Shown here: in pieces, positions 7,676 through 16,970 of the stretch
How the letters are laid out: each line of letters opens with the position of its first letter
Position numbering within the stretch: the first letter of the stretch is position 1
Source: an uncultured Clostridia bacterium
GTDB lineage: Bacteria; Bacillota; Clostridia; Lachnospirales; Anaerotignaceae
Direction: 5' to 3'
Assembly (NCBI GenBank): GCA_910587735.1
Contig: CAJUNT010000012.1
Coordinates: 7,989 to 71,808 of the forward strand
DNA length: 63,820 nucleotides
The notes under the pieces: generated by a model
Database searches by the model: none
What the model saw: the letters and a program-made list of their open reading frames with translations, nothing else
Told to the model about the DNA's origin: nothing
Translations under genes and position numbers: made by a program

Positions 7676-9079
7676 ATGTCAAATAACAACAATGAAATGA
7701 AAAAGACATTAGGTTTATCAACTGCTTTAGCAACAGTAGTAGGCTCTGTAATAGGCTCTGGAGTATTTTTTAAACCTCAGGCAATTTATACTACAACTGG
7801 TGGTGCACCTGGATTAGGTATGCTTGCATGGATTATAGGTGGACTTGCCAGCATTGCAGCAGCATTGACATTTGCAGAAGTTGCTATATTGATTCCCAAA
7901 ACAGGAGGTATGGTTGCCTATTTAGAAGAAGTATTCGGCAAAAAAGTGGGCTATTTAACAGGTTGGATGCAAACAGTACTTTTTTATCCTGCTATGATTG
8001 CAGCACTTGCAGTAATATGCGCACAACAATTTGAAATATTTACAGGAAATCCAGCAATTACACCTGCTGTCACCATCGCTATTATTATTATCATTATTAT
8101 ATTAAATGCTCTTGGTTCTGGTGTAGGCGGAGCAGTACAGGTTATCTCAACAGTATGTAAATTGATACCATTAATTGTGCTTATGGTATTTGGTTTTATA
8201 AAAGGTTCTGGACAAAATTCTATATTTAGCCCTATGGTAGGAGAAGGCGTGAGCGCTGGAAATGCTTTAAGTTCATTACTTTTAGCTGTATTATTTGCAT
8301 TTGAAGGTTGGACAAATGTTGGAGCGATTGCTGGAGAAATGAAAAATCCTGCAAAAGATTTACCACTTGCTATTGTTGGTGGTGTTTCTGCTATCATGGC
8401 AGTATATTTTGTAATCAATTTAGCATATCTTTGGGTACTTCCTGCAAGTACATTAGCAGGAACTGCAACACCAGCAGCTGATGTTGCAACAGCTATATTT
8501 GGTGAAGTAGGAGGAAAAATCATTGCTGTTGGTATTATGATATCTGTTTTTGGTGCTTGTAATGGTTTCGTACTTTCTGGCTCTCGTGTTGCTTATTCTC
8601 TTGCAGCAGAGGGTACATTGCCCGCAAGCAATGTATTTTCAAAATTAAATGGTGCAAAAGTTCCTATGAATTCTATTATATTAGTAGGCGCTTTAGGTTG
8701 TATTTATTCCTTAACAGGACAGTTTAATTTATTAACAGACCTTGCTGTATTTTCTTGTTGGATATTCTATACATTAACATTTGTTGCTGTTATGAAGTTA
8801 AGAAAATCAGAAAAATGGGCAAATGTAGAAAGAATATACAAAGTTCCTCTTTATCCTGTTATACCAATTATTGCTATTGTAAGTGGTGTTTATGTTATAT
8901 TTAATCAGCTTTTAATTTGTGATAGTATAACATTATCTGAAACATTTGCGACATTAGGTAGTGGACACTTTGTAGATGCTATATCAGGAGATAATCGTTT
9001 ACGTTCTATTATGAGTATTATCATTACAATGATAGGATTGCCTGTTTATAGTGCTATGTCTAAAAAATTAAATTCATAA
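7676..9079 (+). CDS. APC-family amino-acid permease
   Basis: This 467-residue protein has 12 or more predicted membrane helices and belongs to the amino acid-polyamine-organocation (APC) family. The first helix carries 'VVGSVIGSGVFFKPQAIY', whose GSGVF motif binds the substrate backbone. 'FAFEGWTNVGAIAGEMKNP' (key part FEGWTNVGAIAGEMKNP) is typical of LAT-type exchangers and the SteT group. AGGAGG at 7663-7668 sets the start at 7676. The gene sits downstream of a tandem glycine-like riboswitch and intrinsic terminator, so its expression should depend on the RNA's ligand. Transport of glycine or a related small amino acid is an inference from that leader. It is monocistronic. Confidence 0.88.
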   Translation: MSNNNNEMKKTLGLSTALATVVGSVIGSGVFFKPQAIYTTTGGAPGLGMLAWIIGGLASIAAALTFAEVAILIPKTGGMVAYLEEVFGKKVGYLTGWMQTVLFYPAMIAALAVICAQQFEIFTGNPAITPAVTIAIIIIIIILNALGSGVGGAVQVISTVCKLIPLIVLMVFGFIKGSGQNSIFSPMVGEGVSAGNALSSLLLAVLFAFEGWTNVGAIAGEMKNPAKDLPLAIVGGVSAIMAVYFVINLAYLWVLPASTLAGTATPAADVATAIFGEVGGKIIAVGIMISVFGACNGFVLSGSRVAYSLAAEGTLPASNVFSKLNGAKVPMNSIILVGALGCIYSLTGQFNLLTDLAVFSCWIFYTLTFVAVMKLRKSEKWANVERIYKVPLYPVIPIIAIVSGVYVIFNQLLICDSITLSETFATLGSGHFVDAISGDNRLRSIMSIIITMIGLPVYSAMSKKLNS

Positions 9080-9087
9080 ATATATCA

Positions 9088-9118
9088 ATACCTTGAGAAA
9101 TATCTCAAGGTATTTTTT
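9088..9118 (+). terminator. Rho-independent terminator of the permease
   Basis: The 11-12 bp stem ATACCTTGAGA/TCTCAAGGTAT is followed by TTTTTTG. The other strand has no T run, so it acts mainly on the plus strand. Confidence 0.85.
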
Positions 9119-9171
9119 GTGTGTTTAATTACACCCAACCACTTTTTCATTAATGAATACAATTTTTTACT

Positions 9172-10062
9172 TTATGCTCTTGGATGTGCATCACTATATA
9201 CTTTTTTTAAACTCTTTTTTTCTTTTTTTATGTATATTTGTGTGGTAGAAATATCAGAATGTCCCAGCATTGTTTGTACTGACTGCAAATCTGCACCATT
9301 TTCAAGTAAATGAATAGCGAAAGAATGCCTCAGCATATGAGGGGTAATTGTTTTTTGAATACCTGCTTCTCTTGCATATTCTTTAATAATTTTCCAAAAA
9401 CCTTGTCTTGACATTTTTTTGCCAAAACAATTCAAAAAAAAGGTATCCTCACTTGTTTCAGATTTTTCTGCCAATTCCTCTCTACTCCAGTTAATATAAT
9501 ATTGAAGTGATTCTTTTGCTCTTTTTCCAAAAGGTATGACTCTTTCATGCTCTCCATTTTTACATTTGATATATTCTAATGTCATGTCAACATCTTCCAT
9601 TTTTAATAAAAGCAATTCTGAAACACGTATACCAGTAGCATATAATAATTCCAGCATTGCCCTATCACGTATACCCTTTATTGTTGTTTTGTCGGGCTGG
9701 TCTAATAATTTTTCTACTTCATCTAAAAGTAAAAAAGGAGGTGCTTTTCTTTTCACTTTAGGTGATTTCACTTTTAATATAGGATTTTGTGAAATTTCTC
9801 CTGTTTGCATTAAATATTGAAAAAAATTTCTCAACGATGCCATATTTCTGGATATTGTAGTATCTGTTTTATTTTGCTTTTTCATTTCATATTTATAAGC
9901 CATAAGTGCTGTTTTATTTATAGATTGAAAATCAGGTATATTAATTTCTCTTAAAAAAGCAACAAATTTTTTGATATCTGTACCATAAGAAACAATCGTA
10001 TTTTCCGACACACCTTTTTCCTGTTTTAAATAAGCTATAAATTCTGTTACTTTTTGTTCCAT
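9172..10062 (-). CDS. xerD: Site-specific tyrosine recombinase XerD
   Basis: XerD acts with a partner recombinase at dif to resolve chromosome dimers. The protein has 296 residues, the usual length. The N-terminal SAM-like core-binding domain (about 1-90) is followed by the catalytic domain. The catalytic Arg lies in 'YATGIRVSELL', the HxxR box in 'HMLRHSFAIHLLE', then LGHSDISTTQIY supplies the His and the nucleophilic Tyr. The C-terminus DAHPRA is typical of XerD. I chose the ATG at 10062 (AAGGAGA upstream) over a start ten codons earlier. It is the last gene of the operon with spoIIM, nudF and the aminotransferase, an order common in Lachnospiraceae. Confidence 0.92.
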   Translation of the reverse strand: MEQKVTEFIAYLKQEKGVSENTIVSYGTDIKKFVAFLREINIPDFQSINKTALMAYKYEMKKQNKTDTTISRNMASLRNFFQYLMQTGEISQNPILKVKSPKVKRKAPPFLLLDEVEKLLDQPDKTTIKGIRDRAMLELLYATGIRVSELLLLKMEDVDMTLEYIKCKNGEHERVIPFGKRAKESLQYYINWSREELAEKSETSEDTFFLNCFGKKMSRQGFWKIIKEYAREAGIQKTITPHMLRHSFAIHLLENGADLQSVQTMLGHSDISTTQIYIKKEKKSLKKVYSDAHPRA

Positions 10063-10189
10063 TTTATATATATTCTCCTTTTTGCTGCACATAAAATAAT
10101 AGTACTTGTTTTTTACAATATGTATTATATCATATTATATATAAAAAGTCTACATAATGTATTATACAGACACACAAATCAATTTTTGT

Positions 10190-10400
10190 TCGTCGTAGGC
10201 GATTTAAAGTTTTTTGTCAAGCTTTTTTTCAAAAAAGCTTGTAGATGCGAACAGTGTTCGCAAATAAAACAATATTCTTCTGTTAAAACTTTGGAGCGTT
10301 GCTCCAAACCTCACTCGCTTTCCCCTAAAAGCAAAATAAAAACTTTTATGGAAAACTTCGTTTTCCTGATAACAAACAGAAATAAAAATTATTTTTAAAA
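10190..10400. repeat. Hairpin-rich intergenic element
   Basis: The gap between xerD and spoIIM (about 360 bases) is packed with short perfect hairpins: AAGCTTTTTT/AAAAAAGCTT near 10219-10240, GCGAACAGTGTTCGC near 10248, TTGGAGCGTTGCTCCAA near 10291 and GGAAAACTTCGTTTTCC near 10349. Related phrases recur at 24836-24866, 37560-37715 and 46750-46870. An open frame crosses it but lacks a ribosome binding site and is dictated by the repeats. Confidence 0.6.
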
Positions 10401-10423
10401 TTATTCTTTTTAGACACTTCCTA

Positions 10424-11032
10424 TTATATTAATGCACTTATCATATGAAGCAATGCTTGTGATAAATGAATTTCTATCAATGATGCTATGGCGATTGCTA
10501 CAACAGAACCCCAAAGCAATATAGTATACTCTGTCCAAATTCTTGTTTGTTCTCTTTTCAATGCACCTTTTCCTATTTGTCCTTTTTTTTGTTCCATCAA
10601 AAAGCAATAAGCAAACCATGTCATTAAGAAATAAATAGGCAATAATATTATATTTTGAGGTAACATAGAACATATTACAACAAATATTCCTTTTGCGCCA
10701 TATACTCGAAATACAACAGCAGCAGTATATCCCAAAGATACTCCTCTAAATGCAAGTGTTCCAGCAGAAAGCACTGCACCATAATAAAAACACCCTCCCA
10801 ACCATATCAATACATCATATTTTAAATATTTTAAAAATACACTCCAAACTGTAGGTGTATATTGTTGTTCTGTTTGAAATAACGTGTTTATACTTCCCTG
10901 TAATCCCTCCATTTGTTCCAATGACAATCCATTTGCTAATAATGCTCCTGCTATGGTAGAAAATAAAAATAAAAGGCAAATCATGACAGTCATCATTTGC
11001 CTTTTTTGTTCTTTGTTTGCTTTTCTTGGCAT
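10424..11032 (-). CDS. spoIIM: Stage II sporulation protein M
   Basis: SpoIIM works with SpoIID and SpoIIP in the complex that remodels peptidoglycan during engulfment of the forespore. This protein has 202 residues and four to five predicted membrane helices, starting after a basic N-terminus. The central 'GTLAFRGVSLGYTAAVVFRVYG' (key part FRGVSLGYTAAVV) and the 'LPQNIILLPIYFLM' helix are typical of the SpoIIM/DUF95 family. GGAGG lies seven bases before the ATG. The place between nudF and xerD matches spore-forming Clostridia and supports the name. Confidence 0.88.
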   Translation of the reverse strand: MPRKANKEQKRQMMTVMICLLFLFSTIAGALLANGLSLEQMEGLQGSINTLFQTEQQYTPTVWSVFLKYLKYDVLIWLGGCFYYGAVLSAGTLAFRGVSLGYTAAVVFRVYGAKGIFVVICSMLPQNIILLPIYFLMTWFAYCFLMEQKKGQIGKGALKREQTRIWTEYTILLWGSVVAIAIASLIEIHLSQALLHMISALI

Positions 11033-11135
11033 ATAATTCCTCCTTCAGACAAATTGTTCATTTCTTGTCCTATTTAAAATCATATGCACAATTTTATAAT
11101 ATTATGTTTTTTATATCATTTCTTATGCAATACAA

Positions 11136-11672
11136 TTATTTTTGTTTTAATTTTTGAGCTTGATAAGCATAAAGGAGCAATATTGTTTTTGCATCTTTTA
11201 TTTCTCCTTTTGAAATCATATCAAGTGCTTGTTCTAATGTATATTTTTCTACTTCTATAAACTCATCTTCATCAAAATTTTGATGTCCTTTTTCCAAATT
11301 TTCTGCAATATACAAATACAGCACTTCCATACAAAATCCTGGTGTGGGATACATTTCACATACAAACTGCAATTCTTTTGCTTTATAGCCTGTTTCTTCT
11401 TCCAATTCTCTTTTTGCACAATCATATGCTTGCTCTTTTTCTTCCATAATGCCTGCTGGTACTTCCAAAATCATTTTACCAAAAGGATGCCTATATTGAC
11501 GCACAAGTATAATATTTCCCATATTATCTACTGGCAATATTGCTGTTGCTGCTCCTCTTTCTACCACTTCTCTAAAAGCTGTATTCCCATCAGGCAATGT
11601 AATTTCATCTTTTTTAACAGATAAAAACTTTCCTTTATATGCCATTTCACTTTTTATTACTTCATAACTCAT
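11136..11672 (-). CDS. nudF: NUDIX hydrolase, ADP-ribose pyrophosphatase type
   Basis: The enzyme would cleave ADP-ribose or a similar nucleoside diphosphate sugar into AMP and a sugar phosphate. The Nudix box runs from 'GIMEEKEQAYDCAKRELEEE' through TG, matching Gx5Ex7REUxEExG with all metal-binding Glu residues. 'VRQYRHPFGKMILEVPAG' just before it is typical of the ADP-ribose branch, as is the overall length of 178 residues. It lies 17 bases after the aminotransferase gene in one operon with spoIIM and xerD. Confidence 0.88.
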   Translation of the reverse strand: MSYEVIKSEMAYKGKFLSVKKDEITLPDGNTAFREVVERGAATAILPVDNMGNIILVRQYRHPFGKMILEVPAGIMEEKEQAYDCAKRELEEETGYKAKELQFVCEMYPTPGFCMEVLYLYIAENLEKGHQNFDEDEFIEVEKYTLEQALDMISKGEIKDAKTILLLYAYQAQKLKQK

Positions 11673-11689
11673 TTATGTTCTCTCCCCAT

Positions 11690-12886
11690 TTATTTTAATT
11701 CTTTTACAAATTCTTCTATTCTATCCATACCTTTTTTTATCAATTCCATAGAAGTCGCATATGACAAACGAATATAATCTTCCATACCAAAATCTGCACA
11801 TGGTACCACTGCTACATATTTTTGTTCCAATAATGCCTGTGCAAAATCTGCTGCACATTGTATTTGTTTTCCCTCTGCTTTTTTGCCATATGTTTGTGAC
11901 ACATCTACAAACAAATAAAATGCTCCTTCTGGTTTGAGTGCAGAAAGCATAGCAATATTTTGCTCTCTTTCAAATATATAATCTCTTCTTTTTTTAAATT
12001 CTTCTGTCATATCTTCTACACATTTTTGAGAACCTTTTAATGCTGCTACTGTTGCTTTTTGTGCTATAGAATTTGGATTTGATGTCATATGTGACTGCAA
12101 TGCACTGATACATTTTGCAATTTCTTTTGGTGCTGCTGTAAAGCCAATTCTCCAGCCAGTCATAGCATAGCTTTTTGATACCCCATTTATTACAATTGTT
12201 CTATTATAAATTTCTTTTCCTAATGAAGCAATACTAATATGTTTTTTATCTTGTTCATATATCAATTTTTCATATATCTCATCTGAAATGACAAAAATAT
12301 CTTTCTCTACAGCAAATTCTGCTACTGTTTTTAAGTCCTCTATTGTAGAAACCATTCCTGTTGGATTAGATGGACTTGTAATTACAATCGCTTTTGTTTT
12401 TGTTGTATAGGTATCAATCATTTCTTTTTTAGTCATCATAAAATGATTTTCTTTTTTGGTATATACCATTACAGGAACACCTCCTGCAATTTTTACCATT
12501 TCAGAATAGCTCAGCCAATATGGTGCAGGTATGATAACTTCATCTCCTTCATTGAGTATTGCCATAAATGTATTCATAAGAGAATGTTTTGCACCATTAC
12601 TAATAATAATTTGTTCTGGCTGATATATTATGTTATTGTCTTTTTTTAATTTTTCACACACTGCTTGTCTTAATTCCATTGTACCAGATGCTGGAGTATA
12701 TCTTGTTTCTCCGCTTTTTATGGCTTCTATTGCTGCATCACAAATATGTTGTGGTGTATCAAAATCTGGTTCTCCTACTCCAAATGTAACCACATCAATA
12801 CCTTCTGATTTTAATTGTGCAGCTTTTGCAGAAATTGCTAATGTAGAAGATGGTTTAATTTCTAATGCTCTTTTTGATAATTCCAT
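11690..12886 (-). CDS. Class I/II pyridoxal-phosphate aminotransferase (aspartate aminotransferase type)
   Basis: This 398-residue fold-type I aminotransferase most resembles the Bacillus/Thermus class Ib aspartate aminotransferase, which links aspartate and oxaloacetate with 2-oxoglutarate and glutamate. 'VTFGVGEPDFDTP' is the substrate-side motif, 'SNGAKHSL' holds the phosphate-binding start, and 'SPSNPTGMV' follows. The Schiff-base lysine lies in 'SKSYAMTGWRIGF'. AAGGAG before the ATG at 12886 excludes a start 44 codons upstream. It leads the operon with nudF, spoIIM and xerD. The precise amino donor is not proven. Confidence 0.88.
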   Translation of the reverse strand: MELSKRALEIKPSSTLAISAKAAQLKSEGIDVVTFGVGEPDFDTPQHICDAAIEAIKSGETRYTPASGTMELRQAVCEKLKKDNNIIYQPEQIIISNGAKHSLMNTFMAILNEGDEVIIPAPYWLSYSEMVKIAGGVPVMVYTKKENHFMMTKKEMIDTYTTKTKAIVITSPSNPTGMVSTIEDLKTVAEFAVEKDIFVISDEIYEKLIYEQDKKHISIASLGKEIYNRTIVINGVSKSYAMTGWRIGFTAAPKEIAKCISALQSHMTSNPNSIAQKATVAALKGSQKCVEDMTEEFKKRRDYIFEREQNIAMLSALKPEGAFYLFVDVSQTYGKKAEGKQIQCAADFAQALLEQKYVAVVPCADFGMEDYIRLSYATSMELIKKGMDRIEEFVKELK

Positions 12887-13040
12887 ATCTTTTCTCCTTT
12901 TTATTACTACAATTTTATATCCTATACTAAAATAATATACTACATTTCGAATTACTTTATTGTATATATTAGCACTACAACATATTGCTTGTAAATATGA
13001 AATACTATATTTTAACATTTTTTAGAAATAAACCATATGA

Positions 13041-13871
13041 TTATTTCTTATTTATTTGATTGCTTTTTCTATATTCACTAGGGCTCATACCCATTTTCTG
13101 ATGAAATATTCTCGAAAAATACAACGGGTCATCATAACTTACAGAATGTGCAATCACACGTATAGACATTGTAGTATCTCTTAACAATATACAAGACTGC
13201 CTTATTCTATAATCTAGCAAATAACTTTGTACAGAAACATTTGTAAAAGACTTAAATATGCGATGCAAATAAGAACGATTGATATTTAAATGATTTGCAA
13301 CATCTTCTATTCTAATAGGGTCACAATAATGTTCTTCTATGTATTGTAATGCTTCTTCTACATAATCTGACTTTTTTTCATTTATGCTGTATTGTTTATT
13401 AGGAAATTTATTAGCCAAATAAAAAAGATATTCATACAATATACTATTCATAATTAAATCTCTATTTTGAGGCAATTTATCTGCTTCAGACATTTTTTCA
13501 TGATATTGTATCAGTTGTTTATCTTGTCCATAATGTACTACAAGTTGTTCTAAAAGTGATGTTCTTTTTAAATACCCTTTTATTTTTATTCCCTGCATAC
13601 CTATCCACGTATAACTCCAAGGATGATATTTGTCCGCTTCATAATAAATCAATTCATCAGGACATATTAAAAAAGCATCTCCCTTTTTCAGTCGAAATAA
13701 TTTTCCTCTTGTTTTATAAATTCCCTCTCCACTTAACACATAATGTATCAAATAACCATTACGTAATATAGGACCATAGCTATGTCCTGGTTCACAATTT
13801 TCATAACCACAAGTATATATCATAGCATCTATATTTCTAAAAAAATCATTCGAAAAAATATAATCTATCAT
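13041..13871 (-). CDS. AraC-family regulator (cupin sensor + HTH)
   Basis: This 276-residue protein has an AraC-type N-terminal cupin (about 20-160; LRKGDAFLICPDELIYYEADKYHPWSYTW region) that probably binds a sugar. The C-terminal double helix-turn-helix includes 'IRIEDVANHLNINRSYLHRIFKS' (key part VANHLNINRSYLHRIF) and ends with 'YDDPLYFSRIFHQKMGMSPSEYRK' (key part FSRIFHQKMGMSPSEYR). AAGGAGG fixes the start at 13871. It is divergent from the PTS and alpha-galactosidase genes, so it is the likely activator of that locus, in the style of MsmR/RafR. The inducer is inferred, not seen. Confidence 0.88.
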   Translation of the reverse strand: MIDYIFSNDFFRNIDAMIYTCGYENCEPGHSYGPILRNGYLIHYVLSGEGIYKTRGKLFRLKKGDAFLICPDELIYYEADKYHPWSYTWIGMQGIKIKGYLKRTSLLEQLVVHYGQDKQLIQYHEKMSEADKLPQNRDLIMNSILYEYLFYLANKFPNKQYSINEKKSDYVEEALQYIEEHYCDPIRIEDVANHLNINRSYLHRIFKSFTNVSVQSYLLDYRIRQSCILLRDTTMSIRVIAHSVSYDDPLYFSRIFHQKMGMSPSEYRKSNQINKK

Positions 13872-13991
13872 ATTATTCCTCCTTTTTTGATTATCATAGA
13901 AAATATTGTCATAATGTTCAATGTCTAAGTCACATATCTCCATATACATTATATTATAACAGTGTATAATTATAGATACAATAAACAAATG

Positions 13992-14005
13992 AAAAAACGT
14001 TTTTT
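13992..14005. promoter_or_regulatory. Palindrome in the PTS promoter region
   Basis: A perfect 14-base palindrome (A6-CG-T6) lies about 65 bases before the PTS start codon. It resembles a catabolite-control (cre) site only loosely because the CG is not at the consensus distance from the TG. It may be an operator for a regulator of the sugar locus. Confidence 0.35.
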
Positions 14006-14070
14006 TACCGTAGCTATGGGAATTTTTAATGTAAAATACTTCTCTAAAAATAACAAAGGGGGATTACAAT

Positions 14071-16020
14071 ATGGACGCAAATAAAAGACAAAGATATGAA
14101 AAAATATCCATAGAACTTACAAAACTCGTTGGCGGAAAAGATAATATTCAAGGTGTAGCACATTGTGCAACACGTTTAAGGATTGTTTTAAAAGACAATG
14201 ATTTAGCAGATTTAAAAGCGATAGAAGATGTTGACCTTGCAAAAGGTGTATTTGTGGCAGGTGACCAAGTACAGATAATATTTGGTGCTGGTTTAGTAAA
14301 TGACGTTTATGAAGTGTTTGCAGAACACAATAATATGAAAAATATGAGCTTAAGCGATTTAAAAACAGTAGCAAACAAAAAAATGAATCCTCTGCAAAGA
14401 ATTATAAAAGCACTTTCTGATGTATTTGTGGACATTATGCCAGGCATACTTGCTGCAGCACTTTTGACAGGACTTTCTGGCGTATTAGGAAATTTCGATT
14501 TTGTAAAAGCAAATGAAACACTTTTTGGTATTAACAAATTAATCAATATTTCATCAGGGGCAATATTTGGTTTTTTACCTTTAGCTGTAGCATACAGTGC
14601 TTGTAAGCGTTTTGGTGGTAGACCAATATTAGGTATTGTAATAGGTTGTATTATGTTAAGTGATAGTTTAGCAAACGCTTATGCCGCAGCACAAGGCACA
14701 GTGGAGGTTACTGTATTACATATATTTGGATTAGGTGTAAAATTAGTAGGTTTTCAAGGGGGTATTATTGTAGCGTTACTTATGGGATTTGTTACAGCAA
14801 AATTAGACCTTTTTTTTGAAAAAAAAGTACCTGAAGTAATCCGTCTTTTAATTTCTCCATTACTTACCACATTAGTAGGTGCATTGCTTTTATTTACAAT
14901 TATTGGTCCTGTAGGACGTGGTCTTTCTTCTGGTATTACAAATGCTTTAGTATGGATGACTCAAAATTTAGGTGTTGTAGGATATGCCGTATTTTCTGGT
15001 TTACAGCAGTTGGTTGTTATCACTGGTCTGCATCACATATTTGGAGCAATAGAAGCACAGCTTTTAGCTGATACAGGAAGAAACTTTATAAACCCTCTTA
15101 TGTCTGTAGCAATTATTGCTCAAGGCGGTGCGGTACTTGGTTACCTTATTATGCACAGAAATAATGCCAAAACAAAAGAATTATGTATACCAAGTTTTGT
15201 ATCTGTATTATTTGGTATTACAGAACCAGCATTATTTGGTATTAACTTAAGATACCGTTTTCCAATCATAGGAGGTTGTATAGGTGGTGCTTTAGGCGGT
15301 ATTATTGTTTATTTGACAAATTTAGCAGCACTTGGTTTTGGTACTACTGTTTTACCTGGTATTGCTTTAGCTGATCCAACAGGTAACGGATATGTAAATT
15401 ATGTGATTGCACACGCTGTTGCTATTGCAGGTGGATTTATTATGACATTGGTATTAGGCAAGTTTATGGACAAAACACCTGTAACGGAAACAGTCGTTTC
15501 TAGCACAGCACAAACAGAACAAACACAGCAAATAGGACCTATTACATTTGACATACCAGACAAAGAAGAATTTTTCGGATATGCCAAAGGACAAATGATT
15601 GCTATAGAAGATGTAAAAGATGAAACTTTTGCTAATAAAATATTAGGCGATGGTGTAGCAGTAATACCAGAAGAAGGTAAAGTATATGCTCCAGCAGACG
15701 GCAGAATTATAAGTATATTTGATACAAAACATGCTATTTGTTTTTCCAGTAACTGCGGAACAGAAATACTAATTCATATCGGAGTAGATACTGTTAATTT
15801 ACAAGGAAAATATTTTACCCCTCATGTCAATACAGGAGATATTGTAAAAAAAGGGCAGCTTTTAATTGAATTTGACAAAGAAAGCATACAAAAGGCAGGT
15901 TATGATACCGTTATTCCTATGATGTTTACAGACTTTCCTGATGGAAAAACATTGGAAGTTTCTGCACCATGTAATATGACAATAGATACAAACATAGCAA
16001 ATGTTTATAAAAAAGCATAA
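14071..16020 (+). CDS. PTS transporter EIIBCA, sucrose/trehalose/beta-glucoside group
   Basis: This 649-residue protein imports and phosphorylates a sugar using phosphoenolpyruvate-derived phosphate from HPr. Domains in order are EIIB (about 1-90, with the phosphorylated Cys32 in HCATRLR), EIIC (about 105-470, roughly ten membrane helices), and EIIA (about 510-649, glucose-type, with the His in 'EILIHIGVDTVNLQGKYF'). This B-C-A order is usual for the group that carries alpha- and beta-glucosides. It is the first gene of an operon with a HAD phosphatase and a GH36 alpha-galactosidase, and is divergent from an AraC regulator. Melibiose- or raffinose-type sugars are the likely substrate by context only. 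Confidence 0.9.
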   Translation: MDANKRQRYEKISIELTKLVGGKDNIQGVAHCATRLRIVLKDNDLADLKAIEDVDLAKGVFVAGDQVQIIFGAGLVNDVYEVFAEHNNMKNMSLSDLKTVANKKMNPLQRIIKALSDVFVDIMPGILAAALLTGLSGVLGNFDFVKANETLFGINKLINISSGAIFGFLPLAVAYSACKRFGGRPILGIVIGCIMLSDSLANAYAAAQGTVEVTVLHIFGLGVKLVGFQGGIIVALLMGFVTAKLDLFFEKKVPEVIRLLISPLLTTLVGALLLFTIIGPVGRGLSSGITNALVWMTQNLGVVGYAVFSGLQQLVVITGLHHIFGAIEAQLLADTGRNFINPLMSVAIIAQGGAVLGYLIMHRNNAKTKELCIPSFVSVLFGITEPALFGINLRYRFPIIGGCIGGALGGIIVYLTNLAALGFGTTVLPGIALADPTGNGYVNYVIAHAVAIAGGFIMTLVLGKFMDKTPVTETVVSSTAQTEQTQQIGPITFDIPDKEEFFGYAKGQMIAIEDVKDETFANKILGDGVAVIPEEGKVYAPADGRIISIFDTKHAICFSSNCGTEILIHIGVDTVNLQGKYFTPHVNTGDIVKKGQLLIEFDKESIQKAGYDTVIPMMFTDFPDGKTLEVSAPCNMTIDTNIANVYKKA

Positions 16021-16045
16021 ATAATATCAGAATTGAGGAATGAGC

Positions 16046-16888
16046 ATGAATAAAAAATTGATTTTTTTAGATATTGATGGTACACTAGTTTCTGAAATGC
16101 TCCCACCATCTTACAATGTCATTGAAGCAGTAAAAGGGGCAAGGGCAAACGGTCACAAAGTATTTTTATGCACAGGTAGAAATATGCCTATCATAGGAAA
16201 AGATATTATTGATGTAGGTTTTGATGGTATTATTGCCAGTGCAGGAAGTCATATCGAAATAGAAGGAAAAGTTCTTTTTGACCATATCCTTCCAGAAAAA
16301 ATAATACAAGAATGTTTGTCTGTATTTCATTCACATGGTATATATTGCAGAATTGAAACACCAGAAGGTATTTATACAGACCCTCAAATGGAGCAATTGC
16401 TTAAAACAGCAAAGCCAGACAAAAAAAATTCAGAGCTTATTCGTATGCAAAAAGAAATTGAAGCAGGTATCAATATACTTCCTTATCAAAAATATCCTTG
16501 TAATGGAGCATACAAAATATGCTTTACCAGTACCAATTTAGAAGCCATAGAAAAAACAAAGCAATATCTTAGTGACAGATTTTGTTATGCAGTATATCCT
16601 TATGCAAATACGACATACTGTTTTAATGGTGAAATTATTCCTAAAGGCATTGATAAAGGCAGTGCTATATCATTTGTTTGTCAATATTATGATATAGATA
16701 TAAAAGATACCATTGCATTTGGTGACAGTATGAACGATTATGAAATGATGAAAGCAGCAGGTATCAGTGTTGCTATGGGAAATGCTTGTGAACAACTCAA
16801 AAGCATTGCTGATGTGATATGTGGCAACGTTTGGGAAGATGGTGTTTACTATGAATTTCAAAGAATGGGACTTTGTTGGCAGAAATAA
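16046..16888 (+). CDS. HAD-superfamily hydrolase, Cof type
   Basis: This 280-residue phosphatase belongs to the Cof/YidA subfamily (HAD type IIB). Motif I is FLDIDGTL with the nucleophile Asp, motif II has the Thr in 'FLCTGRN', and motif IV is 'FGDSMNDYEMMKAAG'. Such enzymes dephosphorylate sugar phosphates and other small molecules. GAGG lies seven bases before the ATG at 16046; an ATG two codons earlier overlaps that site. Its place between a PTS and an alpha-galactosidase suggests that it removes phosphate from the imported sugar or from a stress-level sugar phosphate, which is inference. Confidence 0.87.
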   Translation: MNKKLIFLDIDGTLVSEMLPPSYNVIEAVKGARANGHKVFLCTGRNMPIIGKDIIDVGFDGIIASAGSHIEIEGKVLFDHILPEKIIQECLSVFHSHGIYCRIETPEGIYTDPQMEQLLKTAKPDKKNSELIRMQKEIEAGINILPYQKYPCNGAYKICFTSTNLEAIEKTKQYLSDRFCYAVYPYANTTYCFNGEIIPKGIDKGSAISFVCQYYDIDIKDTIAFGDSMNDYEMMKAAGISVAMGNACEQLKSIADVICGNVWEDGVYYEFQRMGLCWQK

Positions 16889-16911
16889 AATAATTTTGTA
16901 ATATAAATAAT

Positions 16912-16945
16912 AATCTCCTGCCTTTATAGACAGGAGATTTTACTA
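16912..16945 (+). terminator. Hairpin between HAD and alpha-galactosidase genes
   Basis: AATCTCCTG and CAGGAGATT form a 9-bp stem with a weak TTTTA tail. It could be a partial terminator or an mRNA-processing or stability site that sets different levels for the two genes. Confidence 0.5.
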
Positions 16946-16970
16946 ATAAAATATAATGAGGTATGGTAAT

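Noticed and set aside
10054..10398. Open frame of 114 codons across the hairpin-rich gap
   Set aside because: It has no ribosome binding site, and its sequence is dictated by the small hairpins of the intergenic element.
13992..14005. cre (CcpA) site before the PTS gene
   Set aside because: The palindrome A6-CG-T6 does not have the spacing of the cre consensus; I keep it only as a possible operator.
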